DNA of 64,000 bases, taken from Cryptomeria japonica (taxonomy: Eukaryota; Streptophyta; Pinopsida; Cupressales; Cupressaceae). The position numbers and the translations under genes were made by a program. Each line of letters begins with the position of its first letter. Position 1 is the first letter of the stretch. The notes below the pieces were generated by a model. The model was not told where the DNA came from. It saw nothing but the letters and a program-made list of their open reading frames with translations, and did not search any database. The stretch covers positions 469,768,573 through 469,832,572 of the forward strand of contig NC_081409.1 of assembly GCF_030272615.1 (NCBI RefSeq). Reading direction: 5' to 3'. This document shows positions 10,272 through 21,070 of the stretch, piece after piece.

Positions 10272-12532
10272 ATGGCTGATAGAGGACATTTGGGTTCATG
10301 GGCGGATGTGGGCTGGGAAGACCCACCTCATGTTCCACAGTGGGTCTACACGAATGACAGATGGAAGGACATGGCGATACAGGTAAACTGGAGTGGAAAT
10401 AACAAGGTTTTTTGGCCAACTTCAAAATACTTTCAAGGCTTCTTTGGGAACAGACGAAGTGTGGCATGGAGGCAGAATAACAATGGAAGGAGATTCGGTC
10501 AAGGGAATTTTAATAATGGTGTGAATCAAGGGAATTCTGAGAAGCAATTCAAAGGCTTTTCAAGGAAATGGTCTTTGGATCTGGCAATTAGTGAACTTTT
10601 GCTAGGGTTGTTGGCTTGGCAAATAAGGAGACTGCGGCTAGAGTTTCTGTTTCTTCACAGCGGGTGGGAAATAAGGTAAATGCGAACCTCAAGGAAGCTA
10701 GTCTGAAAAAGGTAAGTAAGATACCTTCTGATCCTATTCTGCCGAGGGTTTCTTCATCATAGGTTTGGGCTCCTATCCCTTGTATTGATCTTTTTGGTTC
10801 CTATGTCGATAAGAAAGTGAATTGTTTGCATACAAATGCTATTTCTGGGGAAATTTGGGGTGATCAAATTAGTTTGTTAAAGCTTTATCATAAATTGCAG
10901 AAAAGATGGGGGGATATGCATTATTTTCAATTATTATCTACGAATGCTTTTATTATTGTCTTTGGTTCTCCTTCTTTCAGAGATGAGGTATTAAGAACTT
11001 CGCATCATTGGTTTGGAAAACATTTAATTTCAATTGCGGCTTGGAAACCATGTTTTGTTCCTTCTTGGTCTAGTTCGAAACTTATTCCTTTCTGGTTTGG
11101 TTTACCTAAAATTCCTTTTGAATTTATGGATCCAGATGTTCTTGAGAAAATTGGAAATACTATTAGAACCTTTTTAACATCTAAAATGGACTTTGTGGAT
11201 GGGGAGGTTCTGGTAAAAATTTGTGTTCTTATTAACCCTAACAATGTTTGCCCCCGTACTTGTAATATCAGGTCTCATGATGGTATTTAGCACCAGTTAA
11301 TTGAGAAATTAGATACGTAGCTTCTTAAGTCTCCTTTACTTTTGGATGCTCTGTTATTTATGGATTTTAAGAAAAACCAGCAGGTTGTTGGCTCTGTCCC
11401 TAAATCCCTTAATAAAGATAGGTTGTCGGTAGGACCTTCGGTTAAAGGATGTGGAAATGCCTCTTCGCATAAATTGGTAGAAATAGGTCACATTAATCTT
11501 GAAAATAATTCATTGTGTCGTAGTTCCGGGAAACCCAATGTTCACATTTCGGGTTCAGTCTCACTTTCGTCTTTACTGAAGATATTTTCTAATAACGGGG
11601 GTATAGTGGATGGTAATCCCTCAATGAATGGAGTAGATCATCCATTGATGATAGATTGCCCTAAGATACCAAATAATCACACAAAGGGTAAGGGTGACAA
11701 TTTGTCTTCATGCACTCAAAAGGAGGTTTTCGATTCTTCAAAGAATGTGAATTTAGATAAAAATGCAGTGGTTGATAGGGAAACTATTGAATAGGTACCT
11801 ACCATAGGTTTTCCTAATGATGCTTCTTTAGTTCAGGAAATTAAGAATTTGGTGTCTAATAATTCCCCTCTAAATGTTGAAATTAATATGGCTAATGAAT
11901 CTTCCTTAGGGAATAGTAATCCATCAAAGGTTGTCCCTGTTATTATGCCAGATGAGAATCTAGTTCAGCAAGTAAATGATATTTTTAACAATCATGCACA
12001 TCAAATGGATGAGGGTATTATTGATAGAGTTGTTTGTTCGATTGAGAATGATTTGGGGGGTATAAACTCGACCCTTCCAATTTCTGCATCTGCTAATCCT
12101 CTTGCAGTTTTGGCTACAACAGAGTTGGGTTTTGAAGATAATCCATTTATCCTGGCTTCTCCAAAGTCATGCAAGAGTTTACCAATTGTCCAAACAACTC
12201 CGGTTTTTTCACCATCGGTGGTTTCTCCTAGGAGAGGTAGGCCTCCAAATGATCTTAAGACTCAAATGGAAATTGATGCTGGAATTCAAAATACTTTGTC
12301 CCTTTCTCCTGCTGGTGGGCAAGGGAGGCATTCGGTCTCTCTTGGTAGGCCTAAGAAAACATGCCTAACTCTAGTAAGTGTAAAAAGAAAGAGGAGTAAA
12401 AGAATTGTGACTAGTCCTCTTGTGACAAGATCAGGGGCTGTGAAACATAATTTGCAAGGTTGCTTTGGGGAAAGCAAAAATTCTCTAATTAATGGGAAGA
12501 GGGGAGCTTCGGCCTCCCCTCGAGGACAATGA
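10272..12532 (+). pseudogene. LINE ORF1, RNA-binding protein remnant
   Basis: ORF1 proteins of plant L1 elements bind element RNA. The start at 10272 gives MADRGHLGSWADVGWEDP. A frame change near 10580 is needed, after which the frame runs to the TGA at 12530-12532 with TAG stops near 10760, 11288 and 11792. At about 10830-11250 the sequence GKHLISIAAWKPCF and FWFGLPKIPFEF resembles the DUF4283 domain of plant LINE ORF1. The C-terminal part is Ser/Asn-rich and ends with a basic stretch KRKRSKR that could be a nuclear signal. No clear zinc knuckle is visible. Confidence 0.78.
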
Positions 12533-13461
12533 GAATTATTTCTTGGAATGTTAGGGGCTTAAATGACCCTAACAAGAGACACTTAATTAAGTCCTAGATG
12601 GACTTAATTAAGTGTGATATTTTTATGTTGCAAGAAACAAAGTTGTCAAAGGAGTTTGCTGATTTGGTTTTTTCATCTTGGAGAAGGTGGAATTTTCTTT
12701 CTTCTCCAGCTTGTGGTGCTTCAGGTGGTTTGGCACTTCTTTGGAATAATTATAATATTGAGGTACAGTTAGTGGCATCTGCTACAAATTGGATGTTGGC
12801 TTTAGTTATAAGCAAGATTTTGAAGGTTAAATTCTGGCTTTTTAACATTTATGCTCCATCAAGTATTCAAGGGAAGAGTAATTTATGGGGTGAATTAAAT
12901 AGGATTTCTTCTCCCTTAAAACATGGTTCCTTTATTATCTTTGGGGGTGATTTTAATGCTATCACTGATTTAGATGAGAAAAGAGGAGGTGTTTTCCCTA
13001 ATAAAAGGATTATGGATGACTTTGGGGATTTCATTTATGATATGAGCCTTTTTTATTGTAAGTCTCAGAATAGAGTTTTCACATGGACAAACATGAGAAG
13101 GGATTTTTCTCAGATTGCTGAGAGATTAGATTGGTTTTTGTTATCTGAGAATTGGATTGATTCAGATTTTGAATTCTTTTCCTCTATTCTACCGGTCTTG
13201 GGTTCTGATCATTTTCCAATTTCCCTTTCAGTTATTGAGGATAAGACTTCTTTTAAGTCTCCATTTAAATTTGATCCCATGTGGTTTAGGGATTCTTCCT
13301 TTTTGCCTTTGCTTATGAAATGGTGGAATTCTGCTCCTTTTTGTTCTGGTTCTCGTATGTTTCAGATTGATAAGAAGTTAAGTTATTTGAAATTGAATAT
13401 TAGGGAATGGAATATCACGCATTTTAAGAACATTTTTTAGGAGAAACAAAGGATTCAAGAT
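12529..13461 (+). pseudogene. LINE ORF2, endonuclease domain
   Basis: The start ATG at 12529 overlaps the ORF1 stop in ATGA. It gives MRIISWNVRGLNDPNKR, the classic start of the AP-type endonuclease that nicks target DNA. Further landmarks are MLQETKLS with the catalytic Glu, FNIYAP, FGGDFNAI, RLDWFLLS and LGSDHFPISLS with the catalytic Asp-His. The motif set looks complete. TAG stops interrupt the frame at 12595 (before MDLIKCD) and 13438 (before EKQRIQ). Confidence 0.92.
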
Positions 13462-15540
13462 ATGATTGAGTGTCTTAATACTCATGTGCTTCAACATGGT
13501 ATGGTGCCACAAGTTTTTGATGAATTGAAGTCACTAAAATTATGGCTTGAGGAGGTGTTAGCTAGAGAGGAAATCTATTGGAGACAGAAATCTAGAGAGT
13601 TATGGCTTTTAGATGGTGACAGGAACACAAAATTTTTTCATTCTTCAACTAAGATTAAAAGATGTAAGAATAGAATATCTTGTATTCAGTGTCAGAATAG
13701 GGATTTATTGACAGAGCTAGAGGACATTGCTTCAGAGGCAGTTAGGTTTTTTAAGTCATTATTATCTTTGGAAAATGGAAATTTGAGCAATGATATTATA
13801 TCTAATATTCCTCCTTTAGTATCTTTGGAAGACAATAAGATGTTGATATCTCCCTTTTCCTTAGTAGAAGTTAAGAGTGTTGTCTTTGCCATGAATCCGA
13901 ATAAAGCTTCGGGACCAGATGGTTTTACTCCTTTGTTTTTTAGAATTGTTAGGATTTTGTGGGAAATGATGTTTTATTGGCTCTCAAGGAAACTAGGAGA
14001 AATAGGTCTATTTTAAAAGAACTTAATACTACAATGATTGCAATTATTCCTAAAAAAGAGGATACTAATACTTTTGCTAACTTCTGCCCCATTGCTTTAT
14101 GTAACACTTTGTATAAGATATTTACGAAGGCAATTTCCCTTAGGTTGGCAAAAATTCTACCTAGGATCATTTCATTGGAGCAAGGTGGTTTTGTTCCCAG
14201 AAGGGAGATGACAGAGGGTGTAATTGTAGCACATGAGGTGTTGCATTCTATTTCCACCCAAAGAACCCTGGCCATGATACTTAAACTAAACATGATGAAG
14301 GCTTATGATAGAGTAGAGTGGGGGGCTTTATGTGTTGTTCTTGAGAAGTTAGGTTTTTCCAAGGCCTAGGTCAAATGGATTCATGCATGTATTTCTTCTA
14401 CAAGATTCTCAGTTTTAATTAATGGTTGTCCTTGTGGTTTTTTCACTTCCTCTAGGGGTTTGACACATGGAGATACCCTTTCTCCCTTTTTGTTTATTCT
14501 CCTAGCTGAAACCTTTAGCTGGGCTATTAGGGCTGCTAAAGTCGGGGGGCTTTGTAAAGGTATAAGGATTTAGAATATTCCCCAAAGTATTTCTCATTGT
14601 CTCTTTGCAGATGATACTCTATTGTTTGGACATGCTTAGTTAGCAAAAAGTGAATGGTGATAAATCAAAGATTTTTTTCCTTAATACATCACAACTGGTT
14701 CAGCATAGGTTGCAATCCTTTTGGGGATTTGAGACTGGAAATCTTCCATGTACTTACCTTGGGATTCCTTTCTTTGTTAAACAAGATAAGATTGGTTTTT
14801 GGGATAAGATTATTTTGGTCATTTCTAAGAGAATTCTCTCATGGAATCATAGATGGTTAACTTTGGCGGGTAAAATTATTCTCATCAAGTCTGTTTTGAA
14901 TGTTGTTCCCATATATCTCATGTCTGTTTTGAAGTCTCCAAAAGTAGCTATTGCTAGTTTATAGGATAATCTTAGAGATTTTCTTTGGAACAATAATAAA
15001 GATGGCAAGAAGAAACTCCCTTTAGTTGCATGGGATAAGATATGTTTGCCCAAGGAACTTGGGGGAACAAGAATTCAGAGTCTGGAAAATCAAAATTTAG
15101 CCTTAGGTGCTAAGTTGGTTTGGAAATTATATGACAAGCCTAGCTACTTATGGGCACAGATTATGTTTGCCAAATATTTAAATAATGGACTGAGAGAGTA
15201 AATTTTTAAAGTCTCAAATTTGCCTTCGGGTTCTGCTATTTGGAATTTCCTTTGTAAATGTAGATCGGTTATTTTGCCTCATCTCTCATGGATTGTTCAT
15301 AATGGTAGAAAGGTTAGATTCTGGGATGAAGTATGAAATGGACACACACCTTTGGTGAATATTAGGGATTGGTCTCCTCTGATCACTGTTCTTTCCTCCC
15401 TTTGGGGTGTTTTTGTAGCAGATTATTTTGAAATTGTGACTAGTGGACCCCTTAAGCTAGCTAGATGGAAGTCGATTGATTTCTTAGATGTTGTTCAAAG
15501 CATGAAATTAGATTTTGAGAAGATTTTGGGGATATAATTG
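13462..15540 (+). pseudogene. LINE ORF2, reverse transcriptase domain
   Basis: The RT carries NPNKASGPDGFTPLFF, IIPKKEDTN, FCPIALCNTLYKI and RLAKILP, then LKLNMMKAYDRVEW with the first catalytic Asp and LFADDTLLF at about 14603 as the active site. A frame change lies near 13955-13965. Directly after FADD the text jumps from LFGHA to NGDKSKIF, so the segment that normally separates these motifs appears deleted near 14640. Downstream YLGIPFF, SWNHRWLTLAGKIILIKSVL and LWNNNKDGKKKLPLVAWDKIC are the usual C-terminal RT motifs. Several TAG stops are present, for instance at 14367. Confidence 0.9.
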
Positions 15541-16667
15541 TATTTCTTTCTGATTCTAAGGATGAACTTATTTGGACAAAGAATATTTCTGGTAAGTACA
15601 CTGTTAAAGATGGTTACAACTCTCTTATGGTTGCTAAAGATTTATCATCTTGGCCTTATAAGTTGTTTTGGCATTCAGCTTGTCTTCCTAAAGCTGGATC
15701 CTTTTCTTGGTTGGTAGTTTAGGACAGAGTCCTTATAGGTATGAGACTAGATAGGCTTGGTATTACTGTTGTTTTCCCCTGTGTCCTTTGTAACAAAAAT
15801 TTAGAATCTTCTTCACACATGTTCCTACATTGTGATTATGCTTATGAATGTTGGCAGTGGTTGTTTGAGAAGTTAAATATATCCTTTATTATTGGTAAGG
15901 ATCTCATTTCCCATTTTAGATCTTGGCCCTTTATGTTTGCCTCATCTTTTTATGCATGCCTTTGGATCATATCTCCATCTATTGTGATTTAGAATGTTTG
16001 GCTAGAGAGAAACAATAGGATATTTAAAAAAACAAGGTCTCCTGTGTCTGAGGTTCTATTAAAAATTGAGTCTTCAATCTCTGAGGTTGCTTTGTCATTT
16101 ATTTATAAGAATTTGGAAAATCTTACTTCTTTTTCGCACTGGGGTAGTAGAGTTACTAGAGTTTGGAAGCTGCTGTCAGTTTTACCCTCTCATGGTTCAA
16201 TTTAAAAAAAGAATGATGCAATAGGTAAGAGATGCTCTGCTAGATGGAAACCTCCTTCACAGGGGCACTTTAAACTGAATTTTGATGGGGCCTCTCATGG
16301 TAACCCTAGGTCAGCTCAGGTAGGCATGGTAATTTATGTTCACAATGCAAATTTTATTCTAGCTAAGTGTCATGCTATTGGTTTTAAAACCAACGATTAT
16401 GTGGAATTTCATGCTTTGTCTTTTGGATTGGATATGGCAATCTCTTTGGGAATTAAGGACTTAATAATTGAAGGAGATTCTATGGTGATTATTCAATGTG
16501 TTATGAAAAAGAAATCGAATTGTTGGAATTTGCAGTATATACTTGATCCCATTTTACAAAAATTAGAATTGTTTGAATCTTTCTTGGTATCCCATTGTTA
16601 TAGAGAAGTTAATAAGATTGTGGATTATTTGGCAAATTTAGCCATTGATAGCAATGCTAATCAGTGA
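15541..16667 (+). pseudogene. LINE ORF2, zinc-binding and RNase H C-terminus
   Basis: The zf-RVT region reads LFWHSACLPKAGSFSWLVV, a TAG, DRVLIGMRLDR and then CVLCNKNLESSSHMFLHCDYA, giving a CX2C...HX4HC-like metal site. From 16235 an RNase H domain reads WKPPSQGHFKLNFDGASHGN with the first catalytic Asp, VEFHALSFGLDMA with the Glu and IIEGDSMVII with the next Asp, and ends near NKIVDYLANLA before the TGA at 16665. RNase H at the ORF2 C-terminus marks a plant-specific group of L1 LINEs. A frame change lies between 15540 and 15741. Confidence 0.87.
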
Positions 16668-17215
16668 GAGGTGGGTTTTGAGGAAATTCCTTCTAAAGTA
16701 TGGGAAGGTTTGCAGCAATAGTTATATGATTTTCCTAAGTAATGTTGATGTAAAATTTTACGATGATAATTATTCCCGCTTTCCCCTTTCATTACAAGTA
16801 TTCATGTTCGTTGTCTAGAGGAGAGTTTGAGCTCATGGTATTTGATACAATAGTGTTTTTCCAAAGGTTTTTTGATACTTTCTTTTTTGGCAGGAAGGTT
16901 TTTGACTCATGGGATTTAGCACAGGGCTTTGGAAAATTTTGTCTTCTTCCATTGGTAGCAGCTGTGGAGTCTATATTTGAAAATTATCCGATGGGTTTTT
17001 TTGGCAAATTGTCATATGGGCTCTATGCAAAACTGATATTATATGTGTTGTGATGGCATTTTGTATGTGGTTTTGGGCGGGGTGCATAAATTGATCTGTC
17101 AGATACTATAGGTTTATTTTATGAGCTATGACCAGAGGTTTTCTTCCAAGGGTTCTTTCCTCCGGTATGCTCTTTGAATCCCATGTAAAAAATAAAAAAT
17201 ATTAATAAAAAAGTT
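16668..17215 (+). other. LINE 3' untranslated region and A-rich tail
   Basis: No coding signal follows the ORF2 stop. The last 30 bases are A-rich with interspersed TAA units, typical of an aged LINE tail used in target-primed reverse transcription. The sequence after it, TTTAGTGGAATAATCCAC, is taken as flanking LTR-H. Confidence 0.65.
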
Positions 17216-19021
17216 TAGTGGAATAATCCACTTTTATTAATATATATATATATATATATTAATTAATATTTAATTTTGGTATCTGTTTTAATAAGGAAGT
17301 ATCTTTTTGGAAAAAGATTAAATATTATTTTAATTGGAAATTTTTTGAAATAAATATATTTATTATTTGGTAATTTTAAAATAATATATTATTCAGGAAT
17401 ATATTATTATTGGATTTGAATGATAATAGGTTATTTGGGAATTTTAGAAATGAAATACTATAGTATTTGAGTAATTGAAAAATGAAATATTTTATCATTG
17501 GATATTTTGAAAATTTAAATGATATACCATTGGAAATATTGGAAATTTAATAATGTATTGTTTGGAAAATGGTGAGTTAATGATATTCTCAATTAGTAAA
17601 GTAAATGGTTTAGTTTATATTTTTCCTCTGTATTGAGAAATAGACAAATGGACTATTGCAATTGTGGTATTGTATCCACCTTGTAATGGTGATTTTTCTG
17701 TTAATATATTTTGAAAACTTAGATCATTCAGAAATCTAGAACAACTTTTATGATTAAATCAATATGGAAAAAGATTGTCTCTACCGGTTTATGTCCTTGA
17801 TTCCGAATCTTGACTATTTTTGTTTGATAGTTGCATTTGATCATGTCCTTTGTGCGGGTGTTAAATATTGGTTTGTGGTAGACCCTAGCTGGTCAGGTCT
17901 CTAGTTAGAGCACTGTCAGTCAGTGCACCTTGTATAAAGTCTAGTTTGACCAAGTGAGTAATCCTACCCTATTGAACTCCATTTGCTCGACCTTGGGTAT
18001 TCTTGGGTTTTAAGAGTTCATTTGAATATGTTCGCCAGTATGTTGTTGTGCTGTCCTTGATTGGAGCTCTATTGTGGAGTTATCCATTTGCCTATGCCCT
18101 TGTGCAAACTTGATATCATGCTAAACCTTGGGTTACGATGACTTAGTTTGACGTATGCTCCAATGGACCTTTGTATTTGCTTCTATTATGTTTAGTTAGA
18201 TCCTTTTCTATTCAAGAATCATTTATGTATTTATCTAACCCATGTGGTTGTTTGTATATTGGTTATGTTCACCTTGATGGAAGGATTGTAAATGATGTGA
18301 ATCTTATGTATTCTTAACTTATTTAATGATCAGAGGGTCTTGCAGTTGAGCAAACCCAGAGATGTAGCCCATTAGGGGTGAACTCCGATATCAATTTAGT
18401 GTTATGTGATGCTTATGTTCTTATATTTCCTGTTTGAGTTTTAGCATGTATGGATGACATTATGTTAGAATGTATAAAGTGGATAAGATGAAATTAATCA
18501 TAAATGCATGTATGCAGTCGTCTTTTAAATGCAGTAATGTGGATCATGAAAGAATGTAGATTAGAATAATGGAATATATTCAGTTATTGTTAAGGAAATT
18601 AAGTATGCATGGAAAGATCTCATTAGTTTATGATGAAATTCAAGTATGTTATAAAATTAGATGCATGGCTTATATTTTAATGAAAAGATTGAACGTAAGG
18701 TATGAATAAATCTTAATGGATGTACCTTATCTTGTGATCTATATTTTTATCTTTCTGAAAGAAATTATCCTTGTTTAAGAATTATCTCATTATTAAGATA
18801 ATCAGCTTATTGGATTAATTAGCGTGAGTTAAGTTAAGTGTCAAATCAAGTAATCATGTTGGGAAACCCTTTAGGTGTTAGTTATGTCTTCTGCTATGTT
18901 ATCTAAACATAGGATAGCTCATTGTATCATTATGTCATGTCTTATTTAAAAATAATAATAATTGCACTTTAATCTTGAGTTTTAGCCTTATCCCTTTGGG
19001 GCTTCCTGGTGGGGCATTACA
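17216..19021 (+). repeat. LTR-H, 3' segment
   Basis: AT-rich LTR sequence without a gene. It starts with a TA-rich run at 17236-17276 that nearly repeats 8946-8984. It ends with CCCTTTGGGGCTTCCTGGTGGGGCATTACA, the terminal motif shared in inverted form with the Gyp-E LTRs. Confidence 0.65.
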
Positions 19022-20982
19022 GTTCAATTGAAACCTTAAATTTTAACTATAGTAGTATTAATATAATTTCCTTATATTAATATTGATTAAAAATCATGTA
19101 TGATTTTCTACCAACCTTAATATTCCATCACCACAAATTAATCATTTAAATATCTTTATTTAGGTGTATATGAAATATATACATACCCAATTGTTATAAG
19201 ATTATATACATGTATATATAAAATTAATACATACATACATATATATATATATATGTATATATATGTGTATATATGTATATCCGTAAATACCTTCTATAAA
19301 TACACCCCATTCAAAACAACTAAATCTATTATACATATGTATATGTACTTATATACATATTTATCCTTCTTTTTATATGTATACAAATACACATACATAT
19401 ATATAATTAATTTATTAAAGTTTACTTTATTAAAAGAAAACCCTAGTTTTTTTAGAATCTTTTTCTATTCCCCTTTTAGGAATATGCCCTAACTTATTAT
19501 TAAGTTAGGGAATCCCCCTTTTGTTCATATTTTTTTTGTGATGCAGGTCGGAGGTCATAAGGTGGTGGATTCTCGTGCCTACCCTATGACCGAAACCATG
19601 AAGGTCGTGTGTTTGATGCAAGTTTTTTTTGGACAACGAGGATGACATTTAGAAGAGGTGAGGTGGGGGGAAGGGGAGGTGGACCACCGTGGCGGCCACC
19701 ACCCACAGCGCAAGGAAGGTTATCCCCCCCTGCGACTGTGGGGATGTGCCCCTCATAGCCACAATGCTTCGGCTCGTCATTGTGGGGTGGCCTCCCCATA
19801 GTTGCAGGGGGAGATAACCCTCCCCACGACTATGGGTGGCCTCGGCCCCCATAGCCATTGGCTCTGCCCACATCCGATGCGATATAATTTGTTTTTAATT
19901 AATATTTTTTTTAAAAAACATGGTTAATAGGATGCATTTATATTTATAATTGTATATGTGTGTGTGTGTGTGTGTGTGTTTATATATATACACACACTAT
20001 AAATACACAATGTTTTCTCAGATCTTTTTGCTTTTTACAATAACATTTGTTATATTTAAATATGGAATATATATATATATATATATATGCATGTATGTAT
20101 GTATATGCACAAATATTTAATATAGAGCTTAAAGATACTAACTCTATCTTATTTATAGTTTACTAGGTAAGTGTTTTTAGAAAGCAAAGTAGAAATGTAG
20201 TATTTTTTTTCGTAATGTTGTAAATATTTTTCTCTAATGGTAGCATAAATCTGAAACTAATATTTCATTTCAACTAATCTACCTTATTGCAAGTTATTTA
20301 AATGTAATAGGAAATGAAAGAAAACTCTTTCTTTTGCTTTGCTAAAATAACTATTTGACAACCTAAAATGCAAATTAATGCTTGATTTAAAATTAGATTT
20401 AAACAAAGATAAATTTCATGCTATCACTCACTTAGACAATAATAAAATCTACAGGTTCAGGAGCATTTTTTTTTCTAGATTGATACTTGAAATACTCATC
20501 ATGATTAAATTTACACATGGAGTGGTAAAAGGAAATAAATAATACAAATCTCAGATTAGGAACTACATAGATTTACTATTTCTCATACTAACTATAATCT
20601 GAAAATAGCCACTCAACTCCATATAAAAAGTGAATCTTTTTCCAGCTTTACATTTCTTTCAAATAAAGATTACAACTGAATTAAAATACCTTTTTTTGTC
20701 TCTTTTCCTTACAACTAAATGAATAAACTTAATAGAACAAATACACTCTCTTACATGGTTTCTTTTTTGACTCAATAGTAGCAAAATTTGAAGCCTAATT
20801 TAGATCTCTCTCTTGTTTACAATCTACTTTTTTTTTTAGATTTCACTAATCTCATAAAGGAAGCCTAATTTGAAATAACATGTAGATACAACTTGCACAC
20901 ACTCTTCAATATGCCAGATAGATAACTTTGTTTTCTTCATCTTCAACTACCAATTTGGAGACCTGCAAGTAAATGAAAACTT
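19022..20982 (-). repeat. Gyp-G LTR, second segment
   Basis: This continues the LTR interrupted at 6982, after the GTTCA duplication at 19022-19026. It has no gene. It contains a TA/CATA microsatellite at 19227-19282, a GC-rich block at 19561-19875, a TG run at 19957-19979 and a TA/TATG run at 20066-20106. It ends where TRG-A begins at 20983. That the two segments belong together is inferred from the LTR-H insertion; the junction cannot be tested without another copy. Confidence 0.5.
19561..19875 (-). repeat. GC-rich block inside the Gyp-G LTR
   Basis: A GC-rich island in AT-rich LTR DNA has repeated CCCCATAG and GCCAC motifs and inverted pieces such as ACTGTGGGG against CCCCATAGT. Overlapping ORFs on several frames result from composition. 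It resembles the block at 8610-8825 in LTR-H. Confidence 0.65.
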
Positions 20983-21070
20983 TGTTGGCAATTTGGAGGA
21001 ATTGATTATGTGTTGCATTGATGTTTGTCATTAAAGTCAACACTAGTTGTTTTGTTGTCTACTAGGTTCA
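20983..21070 (+). repeat. 5' LTR of TRG-A, first 88 bases
   Basis: It begins TGTTGGCAATTTGGAGGAATTGATTATG, with the TGTTGG start common to these copia-type LTRs, and is cut by Gyp-E at 21071. Confidence 0.75.
21066..21070. repeat. Target-site duplication of Gyp-E, left copy
   Basis: GTTCA precedes the left LTR and GTTCT follows the right LTR at 33605-33609, a four of five match in keeping with an old insertion. Confidence 0.65.

Larger units (their letters stand above)
10272..17215 (+). mobile_element. LINE, plant L1 type (5' end uncertain)
   Basis: Two ORFs are followed by an A-rich tail. ORF1 has a DUF4283-like region. ORF2 has an apurinic-type endonuclease, a reverse transcriptase with FADD, a zinc-binding domain and an RNase H domain. 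The tail around 17187-17215 reads GTAAAAAATAAAAAATATTAATAAAAAAG. There is no LTR. The element lies inside LTR-H. The true 5' end is somewhere between about 8985 and 10271. Confidence 0.88.
6983..19021 (+). mobile_element. LTR-H, solo gypsy-type LTR containing a LINE
   Basis: The left end reads TGTAGTGCCCCTACC; the right end GGGGCTTCCTGGTGGGGCATTACA. That right end is the reverse complement of the terminal motif of the Gyp-E LTR (TGTAATGCCCC...GGAACCCCAAAGG), so it belongs to a related long-LTR gypsy family. No primer-binding site follows 19021 and no polypurine tract precedes 6983, which fits a solo LTR made by recombination. Without the LINE the LTR would be roughly 4-5 kb. Imperfect target duplications ATTCA and GTTCA flank it. 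Confidence 0.75.

Noticed and set aside
19584-19873. Two overlapping minus-strand ORFs
   Set aside because: They lie in the GC-rich island of the Gyp-G LTR and have low-complexity Pro/Gly text.
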